From an uncultured Planctomycetaceae bacterium (GTDB lineage: Bacteria > Planctomycetota > Planctomycetia > Planctomycetales > Planctomycetaceae): a DNA stretch of 7,696 nucleotides. The first letter of the stretch is position 1, and each line of letters opens with the position of its first letter. A program made the position numbers and the translations under genes. A model generated the notes under the pieces. The model was not told the DNA's origin and did not search any database. It saw only the letters and a list, made by a program, of their open reading frames with translations. Positions 7,070 to 7,696 of this stretch are shown here, piece after piece. The stretch covers positions 1 through 7,696 of the forward strand of contig CAIJTL010000608.1 in assembly GCA_903823545.1 (NCBI GenBank), in the 5' to 3' direction.

Positions 7070-7121
7070 TGCACTTGGTTCCAACGGTCTATGACTCCGA
7101 TCGTGGTCCCTCCATGCACCT

Positions 7122-7160
7122 GGCTGAGTTGATGTGTCGCACTCTTGAGCGACCTCAGCC
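7122..7160 (-). promoter_or_regulatory. Structured leader: nested inverted repeats upstream of the HTH-like gene
   Basis: GGCTGAG (7122-7128) pairs with CTCAGCC (7154-7160), and just inside it GTCGC (7136-7140) pairs with GCGAC (7149-7153). The inner and outer right arms abut, so the RNA would form a 12-bp stem with a 7-base bulge (7129-7135) and an 8-base loop. It sits 53 bases upstream of ATG 7069 on the transcribed strand. No T-run follows, so a terminator for the gene to the right is unlikely; a leader hairpin or protein-binding dyad is more natural. The pairing is seen, the role is inferred. Confidence 0.4.
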
Positions 7161-7287
7161 CTAAACTCCACATGCGCTATCCGTCAGCGGGGTGGGGATC
7201 GTATCGGGGAAATTTCTCGAACGCCACTTCGTTGAACGACGATTGGCCTAGCGTTGTTTTCCTCGTGAGGAATCTATTGCACGCACC

Positions 7288-7696
7288 TTATTTTGAGAAA
7301 AGTCGATGCAGCTCAGCGAGCGATCTCCTGACCGTCTCGCGATCTCCGACCACCACGAAATTGCGAAACGAGTACTCCCCCGGCTCAATCCCGGCAGTTC
7401 TGCGAATACGAAAGACGGAGTTCCACTTCACCACTTTTTCAGGACCAAACCGCCAGCGGCCGTATCCCGGCTTAGCTGCTAGTGCCGAACCTTCATTGTG
7501 GGAACTGTTCATACCGGTTGAAGCTTGAGAGAAAATTCCCATCGCATGACTCCCATCTTCGGTCGCGAGCACAACTGGAAACGGTTGCTCGCCGGGGCCG
7601 TCCGTCAGTGATTCGAGCTCTCCGGTTTGTGGTCGAAAGAACCAAAATGCACGAAAATCTTCTGACATGTAACCCGTTAAAGCTTCAAATTGTGCA
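7288..7696 (-). CDS. Unknown protein, partial: 3' end only, start beyond the right edge
   Basis: The frame ends at TAA (7290-7288) and stays open to the window edge, giving at least 135 residues. A Met codon at 7668 would give 126 residues, but the nine codons before it (AQFEALTGY) read smoothly into the protein and there is no Shine-Dalgarno before that ATG, so the real start probably lies outside. The visible part is rich in short strands and aromatic residues: FWFFRPQTGELESL, DGPGEQPFPVVLATEDGSHAMGIF, GYGRWRFGPEKVVKWNSVFR and a final EYSFRNFVVVGDRETVRRSL followed by a helix. This suggests the C-terminal beta-rich domain of a larger soluble protein. I do not recognise the family and propose no function. 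It is 218 bases upstream of the HTH-like gene on the same strand; co-transcription is possible but not shown. Confidence 0.65.
   Translation of the reverse strand, partial: AQFEALTGYMSEDFRAFWFFRPQTGELESLTDGPGEQPFPVVLATEDGSHAMGIFSQASTGMNSSHNEGSALAAKPGYGRWRFGPEKVVKWNSVFRIRRTAGIEPGEYSFRNFVVVGDRETVRRSLAELHRLFSK

Noticed and set aside
7070..7171. 34-residue extension of the HTH-like protein from GTG 7171
   Set aside because: The added residues have no domain character and overlap the nested inverted repeats, which look like a non-coding leader.
7259..7272. TTCCTC/GAGGAA palindrome after the partial gene at the right edge
   Set aside because: The loop would be only 2 bases and no T-run follows, so a terminator is not supported.
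1..7696. Defence, phage, CRISPR or mobile-element system
   Set aside because: No repeat-spacer array, transposase, integrase, nuclease or toxin-antitoxin pair is recognisable; the genes are housekeeping-like envelope, transport and regulatory functions.

Overview
The window looks like a stretch of a planctomycete chromosome, probably of the Rhodopirellula/Pirellulaceae type. The basis is moderate GC, loosely packed genes with weak ribosome binding sites, a DsbD with two N-terminal domains, a lone STAS protein with an 'FGSS' phosphosite region, and an HtrA protease beside a lineage-type hypothetical gene. No ribosomal or other phylogenetic marker is present, so this placement is inference from style and remembered family resemblance.

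Layout from left to right. Bases 1-118 hold at most the last codons of an unseen rightward gene, then a perfect 23-bp inverted repeat. Next is a leftward dsbD-type thiol:disulfide interchange gene (119-2629). A 360-base divergent intergenic region (2630-2989) follows, with several short dyads and a candidate dsbD promoter. A rightward major facilitator superfamily transporter (2990-4465) then faces a leftward STAS-domain protein (4531-4893) tail to tail. To its right, all on the minus strand, lie an HtrA/Deg-type membrane-anchored serine protease (5080-6234), a gene of unknown function whose N-terminal half resembles a ParB-type helix-turn-helix region (6242-7069), and the 3' part of another unknown gene that runs off the right edge (7288 to beyond 7696).

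Two themes can be read. The left part is an envelope redox gene (electron transfer from cytoplasmic thioredoxin to extracytoplasmic partners) divergent from a membrane transporter, with no evidence that they share a task. The right part is a leftward cluster in which the unknown HTH-like gene and htrA are almost certainly co-transcribed: the gap is 7 bases and the stop codon overlaps the next Shine-Dalgarno. The STAS gene follows after 186 bases and may have its own promoter. A DNA-binding-like protein, an envelope protease and a partner-switching type regulator would fit an envelope stress circuit, but that link is inference.

I found no tRNA, rRNA, CRISPR array, insertion sequence, integrase or phage gene. 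The window is mostly ordinary chromosome. The points most worth checking are the ParB-like/HtrA pair, the STAS protein with an altered phosphosite context, the long perfect inverted repeat at the left edge and the structured leader at 7122-7160. I do not see convincing evidence for a wholly new multi-gene system.
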